Below, one piece after another: positions 47,523-54,790 of a stretch of DNA of 64,000 nt. The notes below the pieces were generated by a model. That model made no database searches. It had not been told where the DNA came from and saw nothing but the letters and a program-made list of their open reading frames with translations. Where the stretch lies: the NCBI RefSeq assembly GCF_900128455.1, contig NZ_LT635783.1:2443935-2507934 (forward strand). Reading direction: 5' to 3'. The number at the start of each line of letters is the position of its first letter. The stretch's first letter is position 1. The translations under genes were made by a program, and so were the position numbers. The stretch comes from Bacteroides mediterraneensis. Lineage in GTDB: Bacteria; Bacteroidota; Bacteroidia; Bacteroidales; Bacteroidaceae.

Positions 47523-47849
47523 AGTACAAAAATCAAAAACCAATTAAAAGAAGTCATGCTGACGGCGTGGACTTTGGTAAAGAGAAACGGTTTCTCTATG
47601 AGTGAAGCGTTGAAATGCGCTTGGGCAAACATAAAGCTGAAAGCTGCAATGAAGCAAAGAATCGTAAAGTTCTACTTCAAAAAGGTAGATGGTTCTGTTC
47701 GCGAAGCATACGGCACGCTGAAAGAAAACCTGATACCTGCTACATCAGGTGACAACAGAAAGAAGAATGACACCGTTCAGGTGTACTTCGACACAGAGAG
47801 ACAAGAATACAGATGCTTCAAGAAAGCTAACCTTTTAAATATCGCATGA
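47520..47849 (+). CDS. WYL_2-like small protein, first gene of the early operon
   Basis: The 109-residue product has an N-terminal helix pair (LKEVMLTAWTLVKRNGFSMSEALKCAWANIK) and a C-terminal beta part (IVKFYFKKVDGSVREAYGTL, DTVQVYFDTERQEYRCFKKANL) typical of WYL_2/SH3-like Bacteroides phage proteins. It is transcribed from the repressor-controlled promoter and is probably one of the first lytic products. A truncated copy lies at 46000-46071. Confidence 0.75.
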   Translation: MSTKIKNQLKEVMLTAWTLVKRNGFSMSEALKCAWANIKLKAAMKQRIVKFYFKKVDGSVREAYGTLKENLIPATSGDNRKKNDTVQVYFDTERQEYRCFKKANLLNIA

Positions 47850-48103
47850 CTATGATGACACGCCACGAAATCGAAGAAGAACTTGACGGGCTGTACAAAG
47901 ACCTGAATTTCGCCTATAACGCAGATGAAGAGACTGTATGCAGGACTTTCAACGCTGACAGCAAGCAAGAATACATCAAAACACTTACTGAAGAGGTGGA
48001 CAAATACGAAGCCCTGCTTGAAGAATACAACCTGCCAGAAGATGACGGCATGGACTACATCAACCTTCAGCTATCACAAGGCTTGCCTGTGATACGCTTG
48101 TAA
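47846..48103 (+). CDS. Acidic early protein
   Basis: The 85-residue product (MTMMTRHEIEEELDGLYKD) is very acidic and helical (net charge strongly negative). The ATGA overlap with the WYL_2-like gene couples its translation. DNA-mimic or anti-restriction roles are common for such early acidic phage proteins, but nothing specific is visible. Confidence 0.6.
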   Translation: MTMMTRHEIEEELDGLYKDLNFAYNADEETVCRTFNADSKQEYIKTLTEEVDKYEALLEEYNLPEDDGMDYINLQLSQGLPVIRL

Positions 48104-48109
48104 CTCACC

Positions 48110-48470
48110 TACCCTGCTGACGGACTGAACGGCAACCGATAGCGAGAATCGGGCAGGGTTCTACTTGATTGGTTCTTTGACATGATGGAAATTTTAGGCG
48201 TACCGCTACGCCTGACGTGAAACGGACGACTGAGTAGCGATAGCGGCACGGTGAAAAGGGTGCGAGTAAGGGACTGACAATAAGCAAACGCAGCGCATTA
48301 ATCACCGCGACAACAAAAACGACTTATACGATTGCAGGTGGCCGTAGGCCGGCTACAAAGACAATCTTCACTGATTAGACACCAGCAAGAACTATATATA
48401 CCCGTGGCTTACCCAACCTTGGATAAGTAGTAAGGCAACCACCGGAACGCCCACGGGAACGAATTTTAAA
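48110..48470 (+). ncRNA. Structured GC-rich non-coding region
   Basis: About 360 bp between two coding segments without a credible gene but rich in strong stems. Examples: GGCGTA-CCGC-TACGCC (48196-48211 area), CCCTGC pairing with GCAGGG (48111-48116 and about 48152-48157), and CCCGTGG with CCACGGG (48412-48461) enclosing CTTAcCCAA-CC-TTGGaTAAG. The composition differs from the AT-rich flanks. It could be a folded RNA of the early operon; I know no Rfam match. Confidence 0.5.
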
Positions 48471-48480
48471 ACACACGGTT

Positions 48481-48657
48481 ATGAAAATGCTACTTGCTTT
48501 ATGTGCATTGTCCGTACTAGTGATGCACTTCAATCAGGATTTGAACCCGGTCTATTGGATTGGGCTTTCAGGGTTTGTGATAACTGGCTTTTGGGCCGCT
48601 TATAAAATGGACAAAGATGGAAGAGTTAAGAGAAATAATAAAGAGCATCTGCGATGA
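48481..48657 (+). CDS. Small membrane protein (58 aa)
   Basis: From ATG 48481 the frame encodes MKMLLALCALSVLVMHFNQD, then a second hydrophobic stretch (YWIGLSGFVITGFWAAYKM), two predicted membrane helices, and a basic tail. The stop TGA is at 48655-48657, after the start of the next gene. Function unknown; it follows the structured region by 11 bp. Confidence 0.55.
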   Translation: MKMLLALCALSVLVMHFNQDLNPVYWIGLSGFVITGFWAAYKMDKDGRVKRNNKEHLR

Positions 48658-48781
48658 TTTTGCAGACATCAGTGCCATTCTGGCCGCACGCTCACGGGAA
48701 CTGGACAGACGGGAGCAGTTCGACAAGGAGATAGAAACGAAAATCAATAATTTAAAACGGAATATACATGAAAACAAATGA
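48617..48781 (+). CDS. Small helical early protein (54 aa)
   Basis: ATG 48617 opens 54 codons ending at TGA 48779-48781, overlapping the previous gene by 41 bp and the next by 14 bp. The product (MEELREIIKSICDDFADISA) is helical and acidic with coiled-coil character. The overlaps and reading potential support it; no function is visible. Confidence 0.55.
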   Translation: MEELREIIKSICDDFADISAILAARSRELDRREQFDKEIETKINNLKRNIHENK

Positions 48782-48956
48782 AGAATTGAAGGCTATGACG
48801 CAGGATGAACTTGTGGCATACGCAGAAGAGTTACAAGTAGACTTGAAATCATCAAGAAATTCAGTCTCTTTTTATTGTGAAGAGAAAGACAAAATAGAGA
48901 AGAAGTTCGAGAACTTCAAGAACATGGTCAAATCGTTGGTCATTTTAGTTGATTAG
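48768..48956 (+). CDS. Small coiled-coil early protein
   Basis: The 62-residue product (MKTNEELKAMTQDELVAYAEELQVDLKSS) is helical with heptad-like spacing and a short hydrophobic C-terminus (VKSLVILVD). It overlaps the preceding gene by 14 bp, an operon-like arrangement, and ends just before a terminator and the phage tRNA gene. Confidence 0.6.
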   Translation: MKTNEELKAMTQDELVAYAEELQVDLKSSRNSVSFYCEEKDKIEKKFENFKNMVKSLVILVD

Positions 48957-48975
48957 TGTTGGTTATAAAAAGTGG

Positions 48976-49005
48976 ATGCCGGGCTGTGAAGTTCGGCATT
49001 TTTAT
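48976..49005 (+). terminator. Hairpin terminator before the phage tRNA
   Basis: ATGCCG (48976-48981) pairs with CGGCAT (48994-48999), followed by a T run into the tRNA gene start at 49006. It may separate mRNA from tRNA transcription or act in processing. Confidence 0.5.
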
Positions 49006-49080
49006 TGGCAGGTAGTTCAGATAGTAGAACATTTCGTAGGGTTAGCGGAAAGGTCACGGGTTCGAGTCCCGTTCTGCCAG
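49006..49080 (+). tRNA. Phage tRNA with a 9-nt anticodon loop
   Basis: All arms fold well: acceptor TGGCAGG with TCTGCCA, T8-A9, D-arm GTTC-AGATAGTA-GAAC (loop lacks the usual GG), anticodon stem TTTCG/CGGAA, variable AGGTC, T-arm ACGGG-TTCGAGT-CCCGT and discriminator G. The anticodon loop is TAGGGTTAG, 9 nt instead of 7, so the anticodon is unclear. It could be a decoy resistant to anticodon nucleases, a frameshifting tRNA, or an adapted gene. Confidence 0.6.
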
Positions 49081-49101
49081 CAACATCAAATTTTTTAAAC
49101 T

Positions 49102-49344
49102 ATGGTAAGAGAAATTACAGTAGACGAAAACTATCAGACTGTGCGTCTGTTTGACGCAATGAAGAAAGGGGACATCTACAAGGTTCCCTATGACAAGAAA
49201 CGGCATAACGGAATCAAGCTGGAAGCCTCACGCCGTAACCGTGACCTCCGCTTGATCGGGACACTTAAAAACAAAATGGACGTGAAATACCGGGTATCGG
49301 CCACAGAGTATCCGGGTTTCTCGGCAATTATCTGCTTAAAATAA
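49102..49344 (+). CDS. Small early protein
   Basis: The 80-residue product (MVREITVDENYQTVRLFDAMK) has mixed alpha/beta character with a KLEASRRNRDLRLIGTLKNK stretch and ends in a short hydrophobic tail (FSAIICLK). It is followed after one base by the next gene. No family recognised. Confidence 0.6.
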   Translation: MVREITVDENYQTVRLFDAMKKGDIYKVPYDKKRHNGIKLEASRRNRDLRLIGTLKNKMDVKYRVSATEYPGFSAIICLK

Positions 49345-49345
49345 A

Positions 49346-49558
49346 ATGCTTATGATAAACGAGGATGTATTGAAAATCGTCTTGAACAACAAGTCTTTCG
49401 GAAAGTACGAAGCTGCGTCAATAGTAGGAGGTCTGAAAAGGCTGAAAGAATTGTGTGAATCCGGAAGGATAAGGTACAAGACCAAAGAAGGGGTGCCACA
49501 CAGCCGATGGGCTTGTAATGCCTGGGATGTGATAAAACATGCGAAATTGATGTACTAA
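49346..49558 (+). CDS. Small helical early protein
   Basis: The 70-residue product (MLMINEDVLKIVLNNKSFGKYE) contains AASIVGGLKRLKELCESGRIRYKT and ends WDVIKHAKLMY; it looks like a winged-helix or small HTH with a positively charged wing. The alternative start is the third codon (MINEDV). Function unknown. Confidence 0.55.
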   Translation: MLMINEDVLKIVLNNKSFGKYEAASIVGGLKRLKELCESGRIRYKTKEGVPHSRWACNAWDVIKHAKLMY

Positions 49559-49584
49559 TATATTAACATTTAAATTATTACGAT

Positions 49585-50520
49585 ATGAGTTTGATTAAAA
49601 AATCCAATGAGTTAGTAATTCCTTCCACCGTTAAGATGATGATTTACGGTCAGGCAGGTATGGGTAAGACAACAGTAGCCTTGAGCGCACCGAAACCTTT
49701 GTTGCTCGACTTTGATAATGGTGTAAAGCGTGTGAATATGGCCCACTTGGACAGTATCGACATCGTACAGGTAAGTTCATGGCAGGATGTTCAACAGGTA
49801 TTGCAAGAAGACCTCTCGGCCTACCAAACAATCGTAGTGGATACCATCGGCAAGATGATGGACTTCATTATTTCCTATAAATGCGGAACTCGCCAGCCAC
49901 AAATCAAAGATTGGGGCGGTATCAATGCAGAGTTTTCATGGATGACACGAACGCTTTCATCATTGAATAAGAACGTGGTGTTTGTGGCCCACCGTGATAC
50001 CCGGAAAGAAGGTGACGATACGGTATTCATCCCTGCTTTGCGAGAGAAATCCTATAATTCCATCGTAACAGAACTTGACTTGCTCGGCTACCTTGAAATG
50101 CGAAACGAGAATGGAGTGCAGAAGCGTACAATCACATTCGACCCCACATCAAGAAACGACGGAAAGAATACCTGTAACCTGCCGGGTATCATGTTTGTAC
50201 CTAACATACTCGACAAGAACGGCAACCCGACAGCCAAGAACGACTTCATCACTACCCAAGTCATCCGTCCTTACCTGAACATGCTTCAGGTGAAGAAAGA
50301 AGAAGCTGCTAAGTACGACCATGTGATAGCCGAAATCAAAGAGAATATCGAATTCATCACCGACGCCCAGTCAGCCAATGAGTTCGCTTCCCGTATTAAC
50401 GAGTTCGAGCATGTGGGCAGTTCTTTGAGTATGGCCAGAAACCTGTTTGCTGCCAAGGTAAAAGCCCTTGGGCTGGTATTCAACAAAGAGACCAAGACCT
50501 ATGCAGACAAAGCAGCCTAA
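49585..50520 (+). CDS. RecA-like recombination ATPase (Sak4-type)
   Basis: The 311-residue protein has Walker A GQAGMGKTT at about 24-32 and acidic Walker B-like segments (LLLDFDNG, IVVDTIGKM), the AAA_24/Sak4 pattern of phage single-strand annealing systems. Together with the SSB, NinB and NinG genes downstream it would handle phage recombination. It overlaps the next gene by 20 bp. Confidence 0.8.
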   Translation: MSLIKKSNELVIPSTVKMMIYGQAGMGKTTVALSAPKPLLLDFDNGVKRVNMAHLDSIDIVQVSSWQDVQQVLQEDLSAYQTIVVDTIGKMMDFIISYKCGTRQPQIKDWGGINAEFSWMTRTLSSLNKNVVFVAHRDTRKEGDDTVFIPALREKSYNSIVTELDLLGYLEMRNENGVQKRTITFDPTSRNDGKNTCNLPGIMFVPNILDKNGNPTAKNDFITTQVIRPYLNMLQVKKEEAAKYDHVIAEIKENIEFITDAQSANEFASRINEFEHVGSSLSMARNLFAAKVKALGLVFNKETKTYADKAA

Positions 50521-51271
50521 ATTCAAGTTTTATGCAACGCTTCTCGATGCCTTCACAAGCTATCTGAAAAGCGATGCCATTTGGGAAAGGTATTGGGGAT
50601 TCAGCGAGAATCCCCCACATACCCCTGAAGAGTTCAGGCAAAAGCAGTTCCAAAGCCTGATTGACACGATTAACCGTGTCCCTTTCGACAGTGAAGCAGC
50701 CGACAAGGGAACGGCTTTCAATGAGGTGATAGACTGTATGATTGAGGACCGGAAGTCAGACAAGGTACATGTGGAAAGACTGCTGTCTGATATGGTTGAT
50801 GGCAGACAGTCAATAGTAGGACTGCGAGCCACTTACAACAACCGACAGTTTGACTTTCCCCTTTCACTTTGCCGCGAGTTTGCAAACTATTACAAAGGGG
50901 CCTTGACCCAGCAACGTGTTGAAGCAACTTTGCCTACATGCTTCGGAAATGTTCTTCTATATGGATATATAGATGAACTGATGCCGTTGTCTGTTCACGA
51001 TATAAAGACTACCGGAAGTTACTATGTAGGTAAATTCAAAGACCACTGGCAGCACATGGTTTATCCGTATTGTCTGATGCAGAACGGTAGTGATGTGAGG
51101 TTGTTTGAGTATAATATTACGGATTTTAGGGCAACCTATACAGAAAGCTACACTTTCGTGCCGGCACGGGATATACCTATCCTTATAAATCATTGTGAGG
51201 ACTTTATACGGTTCTTGAATGACAACAGAGATTTGATAACCGACAAGAAAATTTTTGCAGAAGATGAGTAA
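50501..51271 (+). CDS. RecB/Cas4-like PD-(D/E)XK nuclease
   Basis: I take ATG 50501 (MQTKQPKFKFYATLLD), inside the overlap with the previous gene, rather than the upstream in-frame start at 50468. The 256-residue product has the family pattern with an early GTAFNEVIDCMIED helix, a central VEATLPTCFGNVLLYGYIDELMPLSVHDIKTT (acidic residue before Lys), and a final tyrosine-rich strand. It is probably the exonuclease partner of the recombination module, by analogy with lambda-type systems. Confidence 0.75.
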   Translation: MQTKQPKFKFYATLLDAFTSYLKSDAIWERYWGFSENPPHTPEEFRQKQFQSLIDTINRVPFDSEAADKGTAFNEVIDCMIEDRKSDKVHVERLLSDMVDGRQSIVGLRATYNNRQFDFPLSLCREFANYYKGALTQQRVEATLPTCFGNVLLYGYIDELMPLSVHDIKTTGSYYVGKFKDHWQHMVYPYCLMQNGSDVRLFEYNITDFRATYTESYTFVPARDIPILINHCEDFIRFLNDNRDLITDKKIFAEDE

Positions 51272-51701
51272 CCAAGTAACCGGACGGCTGGTTTATATTG
51301 GCCCGCCCCAAGAAATCCCATCCAAAAACGGTGGAAACCCGTTTGTGAAACGTGAATTTTTGCTTGATGCCACGACACACGACCCCTATACAGGTGAACG
51401 AAGTCAGTACGAGAATATCCTGCCGCTTGAAGTAAGTGGTGATAAATGTTCAGAACTTGACCAGTTCAGATACGGCGATGTGATAACAGTTTCCTTTGCC
51501 CTGCAGGGCAGAGAGTGGACAAATCAGGACGGACAGGTGAAACGGATGGTATCCATCCGCTGCTATAAACTGGAAGCCCGTCGGCCAGTACACCAACCTG
51601 CACCAGCACAGCAACCACCTACCCAGCCGGGACCGATGCCGCAGCAGTTTCCGCCGGAAGTGGATGCAAATGGAAATCCCAAAGATGACTTACCGTTCTA
51701 G
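51264..51701 (+). CDS. Single-strand DNA binding protein (DUF3127-like)
   Basis: I take ATG 51264 (MSNQVTGRLVYIGPPQEIP); the frame upstream starts at a TTG inside the previous gene. The 145-residue product is OB-fold-like (QEIPSKNGGNPFVKREFLLDA, YGDVITVSFALQGREW) and ends with a Pro/Gln-rich linker and the acidic tip DDLPF, the hallmark of SSB proteins that recruit partners. It is in the recombination cluster. Confidence 0.75.
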   Translation: MSNQVTGRLVYIGPPQEIPSKNGGNPFVKREFLLDATTHDPYTGERSQYENILPLEVSGDKCSELDQFRYGDVITVSFALQGREWTNQDGQVKRMVSIRCYKLEARRPVHQPAPAQQPPTQPGPMPQQFPPEVDANGNPKDDLPF

Positions 51702-51704
51702 CCT

Positions 51705-52145
51705 ATGAGCATATTCAATCTGAAAAATGAGTATGATATACCCAAGTTCAAGGCTTATGTAAACAAACTGTTCCAAGAGCGCGCGGTTGTGGAAGTAAGA
51801 AAGAAACTTCCTAACCGCACGCTGGCCCAGAACAGCTATTTGCATCTGCTCTTAAGGTATTTCGGAAGTGAGTACGGTTGCAGCCTTGAAGAAGCAAAGA
51901 TTGACTTCTATAAAAGGACATGCAACCGTGATTTGTTTGAGAGAAAGACGGTCAACAAGAAAGGAAAGGAAGTTACCTACCTGAGAAGTTCAGCAGAACT
52001 TACAACAGGTGAAATGACTTTGAGCATTGACCGTTTCCGTAACTGGAGCGCATCCGTGGCTGGAGTATATCTGCCGGCAGCCAACGAACAACAGATGCTT
52101 ATTTACGCACAACAAGAAATCGAACGTAATAAAGAGTTTATTTGA
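51705..52145 (+). CDS. NinB-like recombination protein
   Basis: The 146-residue product contains PNRTLAQNSYLHLLLRYFGSEYG, a NinB/Rap-type segment, and basic regions for DNA binding. NinB proteins act with the phage recombination system and in host RecA-dependent repair pathways. It lies between the SSB gene and a 145-residue protein of unknown role and overlaps that gene by 4 bp. Confidence 0.65.
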   Translation: MSIFNLKNEYDIPKFKAYVNKLFQERAVVEVRKKLPNRTLAQNSYLHLLLRYFGSEYGCSLEEAKIDFYKRTCNRDLFERKTVNKKGKEVTYLRSSAELTTGEMTLSIDRFRNWSASVAGVYLPAANEQQMLIYAQQEIERNKEFI

Positions 52146-52579
52146 TTATGGACAAATTTTTAGGACAAGACATTCCCGAACAGGAACGATGGAAGTTCCT
52201 TCAGGACAATGCTGATGCAGTAGAGAAAATCGGCTATACACACCGATTTACCCCCGAAGAATTGGCTCAGAAGAAAGAGACCTTGGCTGAGGTGTCAATC
52301 ACCATCAACGATGTCGAGATGGAAAAGAAAGAGGCTATGGAGAGTTTCAAAGAACGCCTGAAGCCTTTGAACGAAGAAAAGCAGGAACTTTTGGACCACA
52401 TCAAAAGAGGTTCGGAGTTCGTGGAAAATGAAGAATGTGCCAAAATCATCTACCACGAAGAAAAGATGGCCGGATTCTACAACAAGTTAGGTGAACTGGT
52501 TTACAGCCGCCCAATCATGCCGCAAGAAATGCAGAAAACAGTATTTAGTATTAACCGTAAAACTGGAACAAACAATTAA
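52142..52579 (+). CDS. Phage protein in the recombination cluster
   Basis: The 145-residue product starts either MIMDKFLGQDIPEQERWKF (ATGA overlap) or two codons later. It is mostly helical with a central coiled coil (KKEAMESFKERLKPLNEEKQELLDHIKRG). It sits between NinB and the next gene, which starts 3 bp after it. No recognised domain. Confidence 0.55.
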   Translation: MIMDKFLGQDIPEQERWKFLQDNADAVEKIGYTHRFTPEELAQKKETLAEVSITINDVEMEKKEAMESFKERLKPLNEEKQELLDHIKRGSEFVENEECAKIIYHEEKMAGFYNKLGELVYSRPIMPQEMQKTVFSINRKTGTNN

Positions 52580-52581
52580 TT

Positions 52582-53319
52582 ATGAGTGAAAACAAAATCA
52601 ATTTGGTAGTGCCGAAAGAGTACAATGGTACCCCAATCGAAGTAGTATTGAGAGAAGGCAAAGCATCCGTAGCTCTTGACCCGAAAGAACCGGAGAGAGT
52701 AGTTATCAATGGAACGATAGATGCACCTTTCAAATGGCTGGAGAAGCGTGTCGAACTGATTAATCAGAAATCGGCCAATATCATTGTGAACCGTGATAAG
52801 ATGTGTCTGGCTTTGACTATTGATGAAACCAATTATTACCAGACAGTAATTAGTGGAGTTTTACAGGCTTCAAAGGAAATGCAGGAGTTCGGTATCAATG
52901 CGGAAAGGAAGTGGGAACCCATTAAGCTATCCCAGTTCTTCAAGATGCACCGTGCTTTCTTCAAGGACAAGTCACAGAACATGATGCTGGTTTCTACTTT
53001 GAAGAATTTCAAGGCCAAGGTGAATCAGGACATCGAACGCAGCAAGGAAGAAAACGGAAACAAGACGGACAACTATTCGCAGGTAGTTGATTCCAACCTG
53101 CCCAAATCATTCAAACTGAACATCCCTCTTTTCAAAGGTTTTCAGTGTGAGGAAATCGAAGTTGAGATTTATGCCGATGTGGATGGACGGGAAGTTTCTC
53201 TTTCTTTGGTTTCTGCTGGTGCAAATGAGGCCATTGAAGAATACAAGAACAAGGTGATTGACGAACAGATTGAAGCAATTAAAAGTGTTGCACCTGACAT
53301 CGTAATCATCGAAGTATAA
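52582..53319 (+). CDS. Phage protein of unknown function
   Basis: The 245-residue product (MSENKINLVVPKEYNGTPIEVVLREG) is mixed alpha/beta with several charged stretches; a central region (YYQTVISGVLQASKEMQEFG) and a C-terminal NKVIDEQIEAIKSVAPDI segment look conserved. It is the last protein gene before the structured RNA block at 53.3-53.6 kb. I know no family for it; similar sizes occur in Bacteroides phage early regions. Confidence 0.55.
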   Translation: MSENKINLVVPKEYNGTPIEVVLREGKASVALDPKEPERVVINGTIDAPFKWLEKRVELINQKSANIIVNRDKMCLALTIDETNYYQTVISGVLQASKEMQEFGINAERKWEPIKLSQFFKMHRAFFKDKSQNMMLVSTLKNFKAKVNQDIERSKEENGNKTDNYSQVVDSNLPKSFKLNIPLFKGFQCEEIEVEIYADVDGREVSLSLVSAGANEAIEEYKNKVIDEQIEAIKSVAPDIVIIEV

Positions 53320-53324
53320 CTGAC

Positions 53325-53342
53325 AGCCCGGAAAGACGGGCT
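53325..53342 (+). terminator. Short hairpin after the preceding gene
   Basis: AGCCCG (53325-53330) pairs with CGGGCT (53337-53342) just after the stop at 53319. It may terminate the mRNA or mark its end before the RNA block that follows. Confidence 0.5.
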
Positions 53343-53358
53343 TACGGGCGCAAGCACA

Positions 53359-53479
53359 GGACGTGCTTTAGTATGGAGTAATTGCGCAATATCTCCATAC
53401 ACTTGTTTCATTGAATTAGCTAATATATGAGGCAAGTAAAACCGTGATGGTTGGGCGGGTTCGATTCCCGTTGCGTCCA
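53359..53479 (+). ncRNA. tRNA-like RNA of about 121 nt
   Basis: A 7-bp acceptor, GGACGTG (53359-53365) with TGCGTCC (53472-53478), and a canonical T-arm GCGGG-TTCGATT-CCCGT (53455-53471) frame a long insert in place of the D and anticodon arms. Inside are a perfect GTATGGAG/CTCCATAC stem, an ACTTG-TTTCAT/ATGAGG-CAAGT stem and an AACC/GGTT hairpin. The design recalls tmRNA-like or tRNA-like RNAs; no such gene of this shape is known to me. Confidence 0.5.
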
Positions 53480-53492
53480 CAACCCTTTTTTA

Positions 53493-53619
53493 AGAGAAAT
53501 CCGCTTTAAATCCGAAAGTAGGGCGAAGATAGCGCAGGTTTTATCCGCGCGGCATCGGTTAGCCGTTGACTCTATCTGAAAGGTAACGCGAAATCGGAAA
53601 GGATTGGAATGTGTGATGT
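53493..53619 (+). ncRNA. Folded RNA segment with nested stems
   Basis: TCCGA (53511-53515) pairs with TCGGA (53594-53598); AGATAG (53527-53532) with CTATCT (53572-53577); CGCaGG (53533-53538) with CCGCG (53545-53549); and CGGC (53550-53553) with GCCG (53562-53565). Nested stems without a coding frame, ending in a terminator at 53620, suggest a small structured RNA. Confidence 0.5.
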
Positions 53620-53647
53620 GCCCCGGAGGATACGCTTCGGGGCTTTT
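53620..53647 (+). terminator. Terminator of the RNA block
   Basis: GCCCCG (53620-53625) pairs with CGGGGC (53638-53643) and is followed by TTTT; the next gene starts at 53660. Confidence 0.7.
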
Positions 53648-53659
53648 AAATTTCAAACT

Positions 53660-54079
53660 ATGGATGAAATATTTACTGGTAAGATTTGCCCCTATTGTGG
53701 TAAACCTACCGAATATGTAGATAGTTCTGTAATCTATGGACGTTCATACGGTATGATTTATCTCTGTCGTGATTGTAGGGCTTATGTCGGCGTACATAAA
53801 GGTACAGACCAAGCATTAGGACGTTTGGCAAATGCAGAACTACGAAAGGCCAAGAAAGAAGCACATTTTTATTTTGACCAAATCTCCAAGACCAATTTTA
53901 TAAACAAAATTTGGAAGAAGCATATCCCAAATACATCGAATAGGAATAAGGCTTATTTGTGGTTATCCATCCAACTTGGGATACCACATGACATCTGTCA
54001 CATAGGTATGTTCGATGTGAAGGATTGCAGAAGAGTTGTTGAACTATGTAAACCATTAGTACAATGCCATACTACATAA
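53660..54079 (+). CDS. DUF3268 zinc-finger protein
   Basis: I take ATG 53660 (MDEIFTGKICPYCG), after the terminator; the upstream in-frame extension runs through it. The 139-residue product has CPYCGKPTEYVDSSVIYG and YLCRDCRAYVG, the zinc-binding DUF3268 pattern. Its role is unknown; it may bind nucleic acid. It overlaps the NinG gene by 16 bp. Confidence 0.75.
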   Translation: MDEIFTGKICPYCGKPTEYVDSSVIYGRSYGMIYLCRDCRAYVGVHKGTDQALGRLANAELRKAKKEAHFYFDQISKTNFINKIWKKHIPNTSNRNKAYLWLSIQLGIPHDICHIGMFDVKDCRRVVELCKPLVQCHTT

Positions 54080-54543
54080 AACGAAAACCTAAAAAGAAGA
54101 AAGAAAAGCCTTTGCCGTTATTTGACAAGGCAGGTATCAAAGTAAAGAAGAAGCCGGATTTAGTGGCCAAGCTCGATAAAGTTTTCAGCTTATACATACG
54201 ATTAAGAGATAGCAAACCATTTGGCTACAAATATTTCAAGTGTCCGACTTGCGGCAGGATTCTTCCGTTTGAACAAGCCGATTGCTCCCATTATTTCAGC
54301 AGAAGAAGCAACTCCACACGGTTTGATGAAGATAATTGTATGGCAGAATGCCGTTACGACAACCGTTTCAATGCGGAACACTTGCATAAGTTACGTGAAG
54401 CGTTGATACATCGGATTGGTGAGAAGAAATTCCAAATTCTTGAATGGAAACATAACCAAACAAAGAAATGGAATGACTTTGAACTTAAAGAACTGATAAA
54501 ATACTACCAAGCATTGAACAAAAAAATGAGAACAGAAAAATAA
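54064..54543 (+). CDS. NinG-like recombination protein
   Basis: The 159-residue product has a very basic start (KRKPKKKKEK) and the NinG core: CPTCGRILPFEQADCSHYFSRR, FDEDNCMAECRYDNRFNAEHLHKLRE, an HNH-like zinc-bound fold. Lambda NinG acts in Red-dependent recombination. It sits with SSB, NinB and the Sak4-like ATPase. Length is typical. Confidence 0.85.
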   Translation: MPYYIKRKPKKKKEKPLPLFDKAGIKVKKKPDLVAKLDKVFSLYIRLRDSKPFGYKYFKCPTCGRILPFEQADCSHYFSRRSNSTRFDEDNCMAECRYDNRFNAEHLHKLREALIHRIGEKKFQILEWKHNQTKKWNDFELKELIKYYQALNKKMRTEK

Positions 54544-54574
54544 GGAAATTACTTGGTATTTCAGAAATTTGAGC

Positions 54575-54583
54575 TATCTTTGC
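54575..54583 (+). promoter_or_regulatory. -7 box of the leader transcript
   Basis: TATCTTTGC matches TAnnTTTGY; the predicted start near 54590 is just before the CGCCAAGAAC element of the leader. Confidence 0.65.
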
Positions 54584-54591
54584 AATGTTCA

Positions 54592-54790
54592 CGCCAAGAA
54601 CAACGACATAATAAAGTGATTAATGAGCATATTTTTTATGTTCATTTGTAAGCGTACAATCTGCAAAGATATAAGGCTATCAAATCCCATTGGATGCTCG
54701 TTATCACTAACGGTGTCGGTTCTTGGCGGAACGGGAGGCGATAGCCTTTCTTATTTCTAATAACTCAAATTTCGTTCAATGCCAAGAACC
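54592..54790 (+). promoter_or_regulatory. Leader RNA with mutually exclusive helices over the start codon
   Basis: GTTCTTGGCG (54719-54728) can pair perfectly with CGCCAAGAAC (54592-54601). The overlapping GGTTCTTGGC (54718-54727) can pair perfectly with GCCAAGAACC (54781-54790), which includes the G of the ATG at 54779. A supporting arm GTGATtAAtGAGCAT (54616-54630) pairs with ATGCTCGTTATCAC (54694-54707), and AAGGCTATC (54673-54681) with GATAGCCTT (54740-54748) crosses the first two. This looks like a switch controlling access to the start site. Confidence 0.6.
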
